A DNA stretch of 64,000 nt. It comes from Rhizomys pruinosus. Lineage: Eukaryota > Chordata > Mammalia > Rodentia > Spalacidae. Below are positions 19,686-31,238 of this stretch, one piece after another (positions within the stretch are counted from its first letter, which is position 1; each line of letters starts with the position of its first letter). The DNA lies in contig VZQC01006583.1 of the NCBI GenBank assembly GCA_009823505.1, positions 1,372,366 to 1,436,365 on the forward strand. The letters run 5' to 3'. The notes beneath the pieces are model-generated. The model saw only the letters and a list, made by a program, of their open reading frames with translations. It ran no database searches and was not told the origin of the DNA. Position numbers and translations under genes: made by a program.

Positions 19686-22504
19686 CTAAAATTATTTAAA
19701 TTTCTCTTATGGGTTTATCCTATACAGTCAATGTTTATGGAAGGCTTCTTGGGCTTTTCTTCAAGCATTATCTAAATATGATACAGTAATTAAAAGTACC
19801 AAATTGGTATAACTTATATTTTTGAATACTTAATGCCCATACCTAAGGTCCATAACAATTCAGCCAAGGGATTTAAGGGACAATTTTGTTCCTTGCCCTC
19901 TGAGGTCAACCGGTCCTAGGGGGACATCTCTTAAAAATATTCTGCAATTGTGAGTCACCAGGTTTCCTGTGCAGGGAGATCTTGAAGATCCACTAACAAC
20001 CCTAGCCAGTGAGTGTCCAGCCTATAAAGAGGAAGCCCAACACAGAGGAAAGTCTCCTCGTGCTCCAAAGGGAAGGGAAGCCTGGTCTAGCAAGACCTGA
20101 CCTTGTTCTCTGTAGATGGAACTGGTTAAGAATGGCCAGAAGGAGCCAGGTTCTCCCCTGCCCCATGAAAATCCGAGTGCCCCGTAAAGACCAGAACCTC
20201 AAATGATCTTCAGAAAACAAAGTTTGGCCAATCTGGGCTAATTGTGTGGACTTAAGGACCTGAAAAGAAAGTATAACCAAAAGATAAATAATCAACATAT
20301 TCCTTTTAAAGCATGAAAAACTGTCCCTGAACATATTGGGTGTAAAGTTATATGAGATAATGCTAAATGGACATACAAACCTTACATCTTGGCCTTGATT
20401 AACAAAGTAGGGTCACCTGCAGCCATTGGAGGCATCCATTATTGTTGTTAATTAATAATCAATAATAAATGTTCCTCTATCTAGCAACTATCTAAGTGGA
20501 AATTCACATCCTATTAAAATGTCTGAAAAGCAGATCCTGAGTCCATACATCATGGCCAAATGAACAGAATGAAAAACCTAATAAATGGACACTTTGAATC
20601 CCCTGGTCAAGAAATTCTAATGGACTTTTAAGTTGGACACTTGAATTCCCCCTGTTCTTACTTCTCCTGGTCCCCTGCCTAGATCACGTACCTAACTCCT
20701 CCTGCCTTCACTTCACTTTCATGGGCACCAGTCAAGGATTTTTTTCCATCTATAGTTATGCTCGGGGGTCTTTTGGATGGACCTTCTGAATGGGGGATAC
20801 CCCAGTTGCCACACCCAATGTCCCTCTTCAGCATGGAAGAAGTCAGAGCAGTCGGTATCCTGATTCCCTTCTGGCGATTGGGGTGACCCTTTTCAGAGGG
20901 TGACATAACCAAACAGGAGGCAGAAATTAATTAGGCAGTTTAGGGATGATACCCCGCCCCCAAACTAATCAGACTCTTTCTCATGTGAGAACTCAAGGCT
21001 TCCTGGACCAGCCAGTAAACACATATCCTTCTGGTAGCTCTGAAAGAGCAGGAAAAGAAGAAAGAAAAGAAAGAGAGAAGGGAAAAAAGAGAAGTACATA
21101 TCAAACCCCACAGATTCTTTATTTCACTAGAACAAGAAATGGAAACCCCCCCATTTTTTGATTTTGTTTTTTTATTATTTTGTATTTATTTCTGTTTTCC
21201 TGTGAAGGAAAAAATTAAAAAAGATACAATCGTATCTTGTGTTTGCCCTTTCCTTGAGTAAGTGGCAGCAAGCACTTGTCCTCTGTGTCTAATATACTAG
21301 AGAAATACAAGTGTATCATGTGCCTTGTGTCCTCTACAGACCTCCAAAGGGAAAGTAAAATGCATCAGGTTCCTCCCTCCCTCCAGATGGGCACAGTGCC
21401 TGCTTCCAGTCTCCTTTGGCTAAATGCTTCAGTCCAGAGTAGTTACATGTGTGTTTTTATGTTTTGGCTGGAGTAACCTTAGAACAGATTCTCAAGGTAG
21501 ATTTCTGGGTTGAATCAAAACCCGGAAGACCCTTTCACAGACTCCTCACCACACCACAATTCTATAAGGGTGTATAGAATTTGCATTTCCTCACAGTACC
21601 TGATAATCACTACAGTCCACACAGCCATGTCTGTCAATTTGAGGGGTAAGTGATAGAATCCAGTGCATTTTTTTAGCAGAGCAATAAGAGAAGGGGTGGG
21701 GGAGAAACACCTAGGAATGGTGTGAGTGAGGATTGGAGCTGGAGCTAGCTGGACTTGATAGGGGAGGTGCTGCGGAGCCAGGAGGATGAAGGACGGAAGC
21801 AGCCATTGGAATGATTTCCCCACCACACAACCAAAAGCCCCAGCGTAGGTGGTTCAAGCTTGGAATCCCAGCATGTGGGAGCTTCCATTCATGAATAAAG
21901 AAATCCCCATTTTCAAGTTCTTAGTTTTAGTTTCTTTTCCCCTCCCTCTTAAAAATTTGCATTTCCCTTTCTTCACAGAACACTTTATTCTTTTGGTGGT
22001 GAGACAGTTTAGAATAAACTTTTTTTGAAATATGAAAAGATGTTTAGTAAAGCAAATTGCACTGGAAAGATTTGAATGGGACGAAATGAACATCTGGCGC
22101 TTGAGTCTGTTCACTGTTGCAACTATGTAAGGCACTTCTTCCACTTCTCATCCGGGAGCCCTAGTTCTACCCTAAACTAACAGGAACTAAACAGGAGATG
22201 AAAGCATGTCCTTAAAGTCCAGAGACTGCTGCAGAGGCTCATAAATCCAGCCCCATTGTTTTAGTGAAAGTGCCTCAGAGTTGGCCGAGTCATGTGCTAC
22301 ACTCCCCAACACGGTGTCACCCGCCATATTTGCTTCCCATCAAGTCACTGTCAGCCTGTCCTAAGGTCCTTGTCACCTGCACAGGGTCTTATTTAATGGG
22401 CACCACCTTCCCTCTGTTGTGTGGCTCCTTTCTGAGCAGCGGGAATCCAAACCCAACTTTCATGTCCAAGTCACATTTCTAAGAGTCCTATATGTTCTTA
22501 GAAA
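19686..22504. other. Long anonymous stretch without confident features
   Basis: No SINE, L1 or simple repeat is clear. 19870-20340 contains overlapping frames on both strands (65 and 110 codons) that I cannot assign. 20940-21160 has an A/G-rich patch, and 21140-21240 is T-rich. An old LTR element is possible for 19850-20950, but no LTR pair or retroviral motif could be identified. Confidence 0.35.
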
Positions 22505-22842
22505 CTTCTTTATTTAATTTACCTTTCTTCTTATGTGTGTATGTGTATGTTTGTGTGAGCACATGTGTTGATGTGTGAATGTAGAGGGGGAGAGGATGAT
22601 GTTGAATGTTGTCCTCAATCACTCTCCACCTCAGTTTTAGAGGAGAGTCTCTCCTGAGCCCAGAGATCACCAATTTGGCTAAACTAGCAGGCTAGCAAAC
22701 CCTAGGGGTCCACCTATCTCTGTTTTCCTAGTACTAGAATTACAACCGTACACTTGCTTTTCACACACATGCTGGGACCGTACTGAGGGTCCCGTGTACA
22801 CACAGCAAGCACTTTACCAACTAAGCCATCTCCCTCCCAGCA
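22505..22842 (-). repeat. B4-type SINE
   Basis: Reverse order of B4: TG-rich start, 'cctgagcccagagatcacca', the B1-like 'tagtactagaattacaac', a reversed ID-like part and finally 'aagccatctccctcccagc'. Confidence 0.75.
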
Positions 22843-22859
22843 CCTTTATTTTTACATTC

Positions 22860-23112
22860 TATTAAAAACTGTTTTTAGAGTTTACATAATGTGTGTGCAT
22901 GTGTGTGTGCATGTGTGCATGTGTGTATGTGTGTGTGTATGTATGTATGTATGTATGTATGTATGTATGTATGTATGTATGATGGATTGTATGTGGAGGT
23001 CAGCAGACAACTAGCAGGTTCTCTTTTTCTATCATATGGGTTCCAGGGATTGAACTCGGGTCCTTAGGTTTTGCACAGAGGGCCCTACCTGCTGAGCCTT
23101 CTCAACAGCCCT
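22860..23112 (-). repeat. B4-related SINE carrying (TG)n and (TATG)n
   Basis: (TATG)n at about 22937-22980 precedes 'tggaggtcagcagacaacta', 'gttccagggattgaactcgg' and 'gctgagccttctcaacagcc'. The tetranucleotide probably expanded inside the SINE tail. Confidence 0.68.
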
Positions 23113-23585
23113 GTAATTACTTTCTTATTTGAAGTACCTGGAACACCAAAAGCAGTGTGGGTCCAGCTGGATTGAGGGGGGCCCTGGAGGATGGGGTAGA
23201 TGACAGACTTAATCAGAAACAGAAGGCGACACATTTATCACTCATTCTCTTCTTGAGTCTAAAGTCAACTTAACTCTGTAAACTTGAGCCAATTACTGAC
23301 GTCACTCAAATTCTCTGACCTTACCTTCCTTACCTCTGAAGTTATTGGGAAGAATTGCTGCCTGGGTTCTTCAGGGGCGGTTGTTGAGGGGAAAATGCAG
23401 AGGAGTGCAACTGCCGCTATGTACAGGTCTCAGTGACCTTTTGATCCCTCTCCTGAGCCTCTTCAGATCCACAATCATGTTCTGTCCTATGTGTTACAGT
23501 TCAGTTAATACAATAGAACACAGAACCTGTTTCCAGTCTTGGAACTTAGATTCCTTTAACAGTATGCTTATTTTGGACTGTATTA
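23113..23585. other. No gene recognised
   Basis: The + frame beginning at 23345 runs into the TG-rich tract, and its second half is repeat-encoded. Not treated as a gene. Confidence 0.4.
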
Positions 23586-24090
23586 GATGTGTATGTTGTA
23601 TATTTGTGGTGTGTATATATGTATCTGTGTGTCTTATGTGTGTGGTACATATGTGTATCATGTATGTATATGTGGTATTTACGTATCTGTGTGTGGTGTG
23701 CATGTATTTTTGGTGTGTCTGTATGTGATATGTAGATGTGTGTGTATATATATATATATATATATCTGTGTGTGTGTCTAATATTTGTGGTGTGTATGTT
23801 TGTGTGTGAGATGTGTGCATGGTCTGTATATGTATGTGTATGATATGCCTATGTGTGGTGTATATGTGTGTAGATGCATGTGTATGCTATGTATGATGTG
23901 CATATGTGTGTGGTATTTATGTGTATAATGTGCATATATCTATGTGTGATGTATATGTGTGCATATGGAATATATGTATGTAGTATATGTGTGTGCCTGT
24001 GTGTGGTGTGTATTGGTGTGTGTGTGTGATGTGTAGTGTGTATGATGTGCTGTGTTTATGTGTGTGTATGTGCATGTCCATATGTTTATA
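23586..24090 (+). repeat. Degenerate TG/TA-rich simple tract
   Basis: About 500 bases of variants of 'gtgtatgatgtgtg' with an embedded AT run (about 23747-23766). There is no fixed period. Alternating purine-pyrimidine composition would permit Z-DNA. Peptides read from it are C/V/Y-rich artefacts. Confidence 0.88.
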
Positions 24091-24929
24091 GTAGAATGAA
24101 CAAGGTCTGAAGTGAAACTGTAGACACCTTAACTCTTGTAAGTGCTAGATATGAAATTGGATAAATAAAATTTATGTAAATTAAGAAAATACTGATTAAA
24201 GCTCCTTGAAGAAAAGTGGATTTAATTAGAGGAAGCTCCAGACGTAGATCCTCTTGCAGAGATTGTGAAGAAGATTTAGGGGAACTTCAAAGCATTTCAG
24301 CATTTAAACATTATTTGATTTCAGAACTTTCTTGATATAAGCAAACATTAATTCTAGTCTTTTCCATGTTAATTTGTAGAAAAGTGGGATAGGGAAGATG
24401 AGCGAAGGAGATTGTTTACTGACACAGTTACAAAAAGCGGAACAGAAGGCTGGCAACATCAAGCTTCACGGCTCCTGCCCATTGATGGAGTCACTGAAGC
24501 CAAGTGAGTCGGGGTGAGCCGCTCTGACTGTAACGCTTCTGTCTGTTGGCTTGATTTTATTCACGGTCCATTTTCTCATCCAAGGACAGTTTATATATGT
24601 TAGAATGCACAATCATGAACTCAGTAGTCTCTGTGTTCTTGAGGTGAGTATTCTAAGGCAAGCCACACCAAGCTTATATCTGCAACTGCTGCTAAACCTG
24701 CATCTGCTGTTTTATTCCCATACCTGAATATCTATGTGTATTTACAAATGAGACACAGTAAGCAACTGAAAGCAGCAATAAAATAGCTCAATCATGATCA
24801 TATTCTATCCTAAAATTGTCAACATCATTCCTTCTATGCTTCAGTGAGAGGCCCTGTTTCAAAGAACAAAGGGAGAATCAGCTACAGAGAAAAACACTCA
24901 ACAAAAACCTCTGGCCTCTGCATACTTAC
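24091..24929. other. No gene or repeat recognised
   Basis: Repeat-poor anonymous sequence, with no frame longer than about 70 codons except those entering the minisatellite. Confidence 0.4.
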
Positions 24930-25451
24930 GAATGGATGAGCACACATCTTGTTCTCACACATGCACACACTTATGAATGGGTGAGCACACATCTTGTTCT
25001 CACACATACACACACTTATGAATAGGTGAGCACACATCTTGTTCTCACATGTGCACACACTAGGAATGGGTGAGCACACGGTTCTCACACATGCACACAC
25101 GAATGGGTGAGCACACACTTAGTTCTCACACATGCACACACTTACGAATGGGTGAGCACACACTTAGTTCTCACACATGCACACACTTACGAATGGGTGA
25201 GCACACACCTTGTTCTCACACATGCACGCACTTACGAATGGATGAGCACACACTTAGTTCTCACACATGCACACACTTATGAATGGGTGAGCACACACTT
25301 AGTTCTCACACATGCACACACGAACGGGTGAGCACACAGTTCTCACACATGCACAATGCACACACAAATGGGTGAGCACACACCTAGTTCTCACACATGC
25401 ACACACTTACGAATGGGTGAGCACACACTTAGTTCTTACACGTGCACACAC
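24930..25451 (+). repeat. 45-base minisatellite, about 12 copies
   Basis: Units start with 'gaatgggtgagcacac' at 24930, 24975, 25020, 25064, 25101, 25146, 25191, 25236, 25281, 25322, 25366 and 25411. Most are 45 bases, and the copies at 25064 and 25322 are shortened. Units vary at a few positions, for example 'atcttgttc' versus 'acttagttc'. Because 45 is a multiple of three, frames stay open on both strands as 15-residue repeats. The short copies change the frame, which argues against coding. Confidence 0.95.
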
Positions 25452-26739
25452 AATGCAAATTAAATACAGCATAAGCCACACATGCAGGCCATGCAACCAT
25501 TCCAGAAGTTCCATGAAAAAAACAAAAGCAAGCAAGCAGGAAATCTTATGAATATTTATTTTTGTATCTTTTCATTTATTTTTTTCAAATTGCATCACCT
25601 ATGGTAACTGAACCAAAGAAGAGTGAGATCGCACCTGAGAAAGGTCTATTTTATTCACCTTGATAAATTTTCATAACTTGCATACACATTCTGAATGGGC
25701 AAGTGAAGCTCCCCAAGACCTTAGAAAATCACTGAGAGATGTTCCTCTCCTCTGTTTACAGTCCACATTCAAGGTCCTAATTCTTAAATAGCATGAGGTG
25801 GTTGGGCTTGGCTTTAAAATATTGCATTGGAAGCCCTCAACCTAGGCTCTTGCTTATTGTGACTGTCACGGGGCAGCCACAGGACCTGATCAGATTATCA
25901 CAGAACTGAAAAAAGACTAAGGCGCTCCTTTCCTTTTATTATTTCTTTACCCACACACGAGTGGCAAAGACACAGGCAACTCGGCTTTTATAGTCATACT
26001 CATTGGAGCTACAGTTGCATGTTTACAGAACAGCAAATCACAATAGAGAGGCTGGAATATAGCAATTTAATAAAATATGAGGTAGATGGCATTATCACCA
26101 CAGTACGCCTTCTTGGGAGATCAAAGTGTCTCATGAGAAACTAGGGGACTGTTGGCATTCCAGAGATAACCCTCAGCAAGCATTCTTGCATATGCTCTCT
26201 CCTGAAGCACTAGGCTTTCCATACATACATGCTCAAGATTCAGCCTAATCCACCAAGCATGTTTTTAAAGTCCTAGTAACACTATTTCACAATCCCTCTC
26301 AGCTTATGAGTCTGTGCATGTGAGAGTCAGCTATATAGAGAACCATACAGAGCTGCAGTGTGTGTGTTCCCTCAACATTGATGGACCCTAGCATGTAGTG
26401 GGCATCAAGTCTTTTGTTTGAAATTTAAATTTTTGTTTATAGATGCACTAAATACATTTTCAATTTAATCAGATTTATTCTTAGAAAATTATGCAAGACT
26501 ATACTTTCAGGGATCATCTCTACAGTGTGTTACTAGAGAAGTTTCTCTGACTATGTAGAGTACCAGAAACCACAAGGAGGATACGCAACATTCTCTCCTG
26601 AGTGTGAAGCCGGCTCCTGGTGTTGCTTTACTGCAACTGCCACTCGCCATTGATGATTGTTCTTCTCTTCTTCAGGAAGGTAGAGGGAGAGAATGCAGTC
26701 TGAGTGGGGAAAAAAAAGAAAATTATGCAATGCCTACTG
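25452..26739. other. No gene or repeat recognised
   Basis: AT-rich anonymous sequence with a short A run at 26709-26720. No SINE or L1 landmark was seen. Confidence 0.4.
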
Positions 26740-26965
26740 CCTTGCCTCACCCCTCACCTCCCTGCTGCTCCTGTCCACGCTTCCTCGTCCCTACAAATCT
26801 CTCCCACACTTCCCTGTCTATTCTTTTTTTTTTGTGACCTGCCAAGATGAACCACAACACACGGTGTGACCATGGGTTTGGAGCTATCTGTTGGAACTTG
26901 CTGGGCTCAGCAGTGGGTACAGAGCTAAAAACAGTGGTTTCCCCTCTCCCATCATCTGTCAATAA
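26740..26965 (-). repeat. LINE-1 (Lx-like) 3' UTR fragment, antisense
   Basis: C-rich start, T run at 26824-26834, then 'ggtgtgaccatgggtttgga' and 'gctgggctcagcagtggg', which read as the reverse of the Lx 3' UTR. Small frames on both strands here are incidental. Confidence 0.55.
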
Positions 26966-27196
26966 CTAACAGTTCAGAGACAAAGGATATGGGCCTGTCT
27001 GCCCTTCCCCCTACCTTGACTGATTGTTGGGCCAATTTGGTGTTGAGCCAGCACAGGTGACTAGAGGTGTTGGGAGTTAATAATATTTTAAATAGTTAAG
27101 TGGAGTCTAGAAAGTGACATTTAATTTACTTATTGATTTATTCAGGCTTGCATGCATATATGTTCATATTTGATCATATATGATGACTCTATGTAT
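26966..27196. other. No gene recognised
   Basis: Short anonymous AT-rich stretch. Confidence 0.4.
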
Positions 27197-27295
27197 ATCA
27201 TACTCTATCTATATCAATATCTATAGTCATACTCCAAGGAGTATAGATATATCTAGATATCGATATAGATATAGATAGATAGATAGACATAGATG
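27197..27295. repeat. Imperfect inverted repeat of TATC/GATA units
   Basis: The centre 'tactccaaggagta' (about 27230-27243) is flanked left by 'ctatctatatcaatatctat' and right by a complementary 'gatatagatatagatagata' tract. Arms are imperfect, roughly 45 bases. Confidence 0.75.
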
Positions 27296-27684
27296 GTATG
27301 AAGATTATAGGAGATGACTTTTTCCATGCTTTGACACATATTTTCACTTAGCTGCTATTACAGAAGCAGGCTCACCATTTTTTTAAATTTTATCATATTC
27401 TTACTTTATATGCTACTTCACTAAGCAAACATTAGAGGTAAGGTTTTCATCTCAATTTTAGCTGTGCTGTGTGTGGGCTTTTTCTGATTTAAGGAATTTT
27501 GTGTATGTCAAGGTCATGAGGACGACTTGTTATATTTCTGGTAGTGCTTCCTTGCTTATCTACTTATTCATTAATGTACCCTTTATTGTTAAATAGACAG
27601 TCACTTGTGTTTATTTTTATCCATAGTGTCAAGTCAAGGGATAAAGCTGGTATTTTTCCACAATGAAACTTGTAGTCATTGTAG
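27296..27684. other. No gene recognised
   Basis: T-rich anonymous stretch. Confidence 0.4.
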
Positions 27685-28020
27685 AGTGCCGACTTTAGAA
27701 AAAATCACCACAAACTTGATGGTTTTAAAATAACATAAATTTATTAGGTTGTAATTGTCTAATTAGAAATCTCATCAGCTAACGGGAAGCTGCTGACAGG
27801 GATGTTTATCCCTGGAAGCTCTATGGGAGAAGGATTCTTGGGCTCTTCTAGAGCTGGGGGCTGTGTCGCTGCCTGGCCTGGTATCTGCTGCTTCTTCAAA
27901 GCTGACATGCTATGAGGTCTTCTGCACTTCATGGCTCACTTGGAACTGCATCTCCAGACCCTGACATCCTCTCCATCTCTACTCATTAGGGAGACTGTGG
28001 CTGCTTTACATCCAACCCAT
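27685..28020 (+). repeat. Possible ancient mammalian repeat
   Basis: 'aatcaccacaaacttgatgg' followed by 'ataacataaatttatt' recalls an old mammalian-wide element (DNA transposon or LTR). I cannot name it, and decay is heavy. Confidence 0.3.
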
Positions 28021-28094
28021 TAGCTCAGGGTGTTTTCTATGTGTCAAGGTCTGTTGGTCAATGGCCTTAATCTGTAGAGTCAGCATCTATCTCG

Positions 28095-28259
28095 TTTACT
28101 TCCTGTTGATGGGATGAAACACCCTGACATGAAAACAACTTAGAGGAGAAAGGATTTACCTTAGCTCACAGTTCCAGGTCACAGTCCATTACTATGGGGA
28201 AGTCACAATGGCAGGAGCTCGAGATAGCTGGTCACAGGACACCACAGCCAAGAGCAGAG
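28095..28259 (+). repeat. Rodent middle-repetitive element, interrupted by a B2
   Basis: 'gagaaaggatttaccttagc' and 'cagtccattactatggggaa' correspond to the element at 6180-6475. It is cut by the SINE at 28274-28516, with a remnant after it. Confidence 0.5.
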
Positions 28260-28273
28260 AGAATGAATACATG
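28260..28273 (+). repeat. Target-site duplication, left copy
   Basis: 'agaatgaatacatg', repeated exactly at 28517-28530. Confidence 0.93.
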
Positions 28274-28516
28274 TGGGCTGGAGAGATAGCCTAGCGGTTA
28301 AGAGCACTGATTGCTCTTGCAGAGGACCCGGGTTCGATCCCCAGCACCCACATGGCGGCTAAGAACCGTCTATAACTCCAGTTCCAGGAGAACTCCAGTT
28401 CTGGGGGAATCTGAGACCCTCTTCTGACCTCCGTGGCTTGCATGACACGGGTGCACAACGCTACAGTGCAGACAGTACCTCATAACACATACAAAAATAA
28501 AAAAAAAAAAAAAAAA
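28274..28516 (+). repeat. B2-type SINE with perfect 14-base TSD
   Basis: Head 'tgggctggagagatagccta' and B box 'gggttcgatccccagc'. There is an internal duplication of the 'aactccagttc' block (28374 and 28391) and an A run of about 20. Several one-base losses occur against its relatives, for example 'gtggcttgcatgac' lacking two bases. Confidence 0.95.
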
Positions 28517-28530
28517 AGAATGAATACATG
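28517..28530 (+). repeat. Target-site duplication, right copy
   Basis: Identical to 28260-28273. Confidence 0.93.
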
Positions 28531-28970
28531 CACGACCCCTGACTTTCTGGTGTGTGGTGTGTGTGGTTTGTGTGTGTGTGTGTGTTTGTGTTGTGTTGGT
28601 GTATGCCTATGGGGGTCTGAAGAGGGACTTCGCATTTCTATTGCTGGAGCTTGTTAACCGGGTGGCCAGAAGCGTGTCGCAAACACGGGTCTGTGGACTG
28701 TAACCGAGTGCTCCGGGAGAAAGAGCAAGGGCGTTTTACGGTCTCTTGCTGCAGCTCAACCCAGTATTATTTATTCTGTGCATGGGTGTACCTGAAACTA
28801 TTGCTGTGTTTTCTTTCTGGAGGATTACTGATTATCTCATCAAGATACAGTGAAACACAACTTTCTTTGTGATTTAAACATTTCACAGTAACCATTCCAA
28901 GGTATTTCTAAGCATCATAAATATCAAACTATTCCAGTTCTATTTATGTCCATTTTGATACATTGTGCTT
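28531..28970. other. GT-rich patch then unassigned sequence
   Basis: 28550-28600 is GT-rich with irregular units. The remainder has no recognised feature. Two + frames of about 74 codons are unsupported. Confidence 0.4.
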
Positions 28971-31227
28971 TTCTTTTTGTTTTTTAAATTAGTTTTTATT
29001 GATGCTTTTGCATTTCATACATTTTTCCCAATCAGTTCAGGCTTATTTCGCCTTCCCTCCCCCCCCGCAACCCCATCCCCAGATCATGCATTGTGCCAGA
29101 ACTGTCCTGCATCTATTCTTCTCTCTCAGTTTTTTTTTTTTTTCCATTTTAGCTATAAGTGAAATCCATAGTTACATAGCAGATCCTTCATGCAAAACCT
29201 ATCTTGCAGGCTGTTGTGCCCAATCACCTACAGCCCCACCAGCCAGTGGGGTGTGACAGGTTTTTTGTTCAATCAAGTGACACCATGAGTACAAGCATCG
29301 TTCATGCAAAACCTATCTGAGGCTGTTTGCGCAAACACCTACAGCCCCACATACAGTGGGGGGTGACAGGTTGTTTGTTTCAATCAAGTTGAGCAATGAG
29401 TGTCCAGACTACATTGCGTAGTTGTTCACATCACCATTCAAACACACCCCAATTCGCAGCCCTTACTTTCTATCATGCCTCCTCTTCTTCAAGTTGTTCC
29501 CTAGGCTTATAAAGGGGCACAGGTGGAAACTGTAAGGTAAAACAGTCCACTCTCTCTGAGCTGTTGACTTGGACCTCTGGTCAATTCTGGCTGTTTCCTT
29601 TCAGTGGCTGACAGTTTGTCCAGAATACCTTTCGATCCTACTATGAAGAACAAGCAATTAGATATATAGGTATTTAGCAGCACTAATAGTTATGGTGTGT
29701 TACTTTAGCATAGACACAAGTTTGGATATGTGAATCCATGAATTACATTACAATTTTTACCCCCTGTAAATATGACAGGGTTGTTTTACGTGTGGTGTAT
29801 AACATCTCCTAACCTGGTTAGGAGGATGTAAGCTTGGGGCATCAGCCATTGGTTATTTGGCGGACCAAGGGGAGAGCCAAATAGCCAATTAGATTTGGGA
29901 TATACGGCACATGGCTGCCTCTGCTGCAACAGTATTTCCAGGCAGTTGAGGTGTAGCCTAGCGGGTGCTGACCGGTGGAGTCTTGCTTGACTCAAGGAGA
30001 CCCATAGTTGTTTTATTGGTTTATTGGCCTTTGTAACACTCTCTGGCAATTCCAGAAGGCCGTCTAGTACACGTTTGGCATTGTGATTCTCAATACAGTG
30101 TCCCTCCCATGTTAACTTTCGGTGCTTCGGCAGCAGGTCTATTGCCAAATCTCGCTCTCCCGCCGTTAAAAAAGTATCCCAACTTAGAGGCAAGGAGCCT
30201 TTACCTTTTGTGGGGTATTTACCTTTTGTTGGATCCCCTGGCCAACATCCACCTGGTAGAGCAATCCATTGCTGATGTCAGGAGGGCTCCTATTATAATA
30301 TATTTTGCCTGCGGGCATAGCCCTAGGGAACTTAGTCTGATCTTTTGGTTCTGAACTGTGAGTAATCCCTTCCACAGTTTCCCATGTCTAGTAGTCAAAT
30401 TAAAGAAAGCAGTTTTAAACCGTTTTTAAAGAGATTTCCCTCTCATGTTTGTCTCCAATTTAGCAGTTTTGGAGCCGACCTCATCATGTCATATTTCTCC
30501 TTGTTCAATGGTGGGGAGGCAAGAAAGCCTCTCATACAGAAACCTTTGGGCACTAGAAGGTAAGTTTCCACATTAGGACTCATTATTAACTATGGTTAAT
30601 GTAGGATCCACAGAGGGGTTCGATGTTTTTGGCAATCGGAAGGCTTTTCTTCCTTTGAATGTTCAGGAAAACGGGTTCAGCCTTTCCGTTGCCACTTTTT
30701 GGTAGATCCTACTCAATGAAACCTGTAAACTTTTCTTGCTCAGCCGTTAAGTTGGTAGAGTTTGTCCTGTTGGACAAACAAATCGTTTCAACATAGTATT
30801 AGTTTTAAGATTTGATTGCAAGGGTTTGATGAAAAGGTTCATGTCTATCTCTTTTGCCTGTAATCCCCCCCCCTTTGTTTGCATAGGAGTCCTCCAAAGC
30901 AGTTGTATTATAGCATGATACAAGGAAGTCAAGGTACAGGATTTTCATCAGATCGATCAAGTAACATGTGTATATTAAACAACATTGGTTGACAGAATCT
31001 GATAAAAATGGTAATGCATCGGAATTAAATGGAGATATAATTCGCGGTTGCCCACATTTAACTTTACATAAAATCTGTAGAGCAAGATCTTGGGGATTGA
31101 CACATACAAATGTTCTCTTAATTTCTCCTCTGTTTGTACAGGATCACCATGTTTTTTCTTGTATGCATTCTCTTTAAGATTATTTAACGTAGAAATTAAG
31201 TTTGCTTCCAAGTTAATCATATGAGTC
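28971..31227 (-). mobile_element. Composite retroposon copy 1: unidentified body plus L1 3' tail
   Basis: Read on the minus strand, the element ends at 28971-29145 with the same tail that follows L1 ORF2 at 35545-35636 ('atgtatgaaatgcaaaagca', then 'tcaataaaaa'). The tail is preceded by an A run (about 29130-29143). Upstream lies a body, at least to 30950, that matches the second copy at 57911-59676. For example, 30230-30281 reversed and 58561-58612 differ at 2 of 52 bases. The longest minus frame inside is 135 codons (29786-30193) with no domain I recognise, and the frame is broken in copy 2. The body has a retroviral flavour (several N-glycosylation-like triplets in a frame near 30740-30760) but no proof. 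The 5' limit is uncertain: 'acattgtgctt' at 28960-28970 and 31228-31238 may be a TSD. Confidence 0.7.
29191..29400 (-). repeat. Tandem duplication inside composite copy 1
   Basis: Two units, 29191-29289 and 29304-29400, both start 'tgcaaaacctatct' and share 'cacctacagccccac'. Copy 2 of the element has only one such unit (about 59380-59490). Confidence 0.85.
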
Positions 31228-31238
31228 ACATTGTGCTT

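Noticed and set aside
19850..20950. Endogenous retrovirus internal region
   Set aside because: Impression from wording only. No LTR pair, primer-binding site, polypurine tract or retroviral motif was found.
24816..25551. CRISPR-like array or repeat-protein gene at the 45-base repeats
   Set aside because: Units are directly abutting without unique spacers, and the setting is rodent genomic DNA. Shortened units break the frame.
29786..30193. Gene call for the 135-codon frame in composite copy 1
   Set aside because: Not conserved as a frame in copy 2 and no recognisable domain. The interval may also contain sequencing indels.
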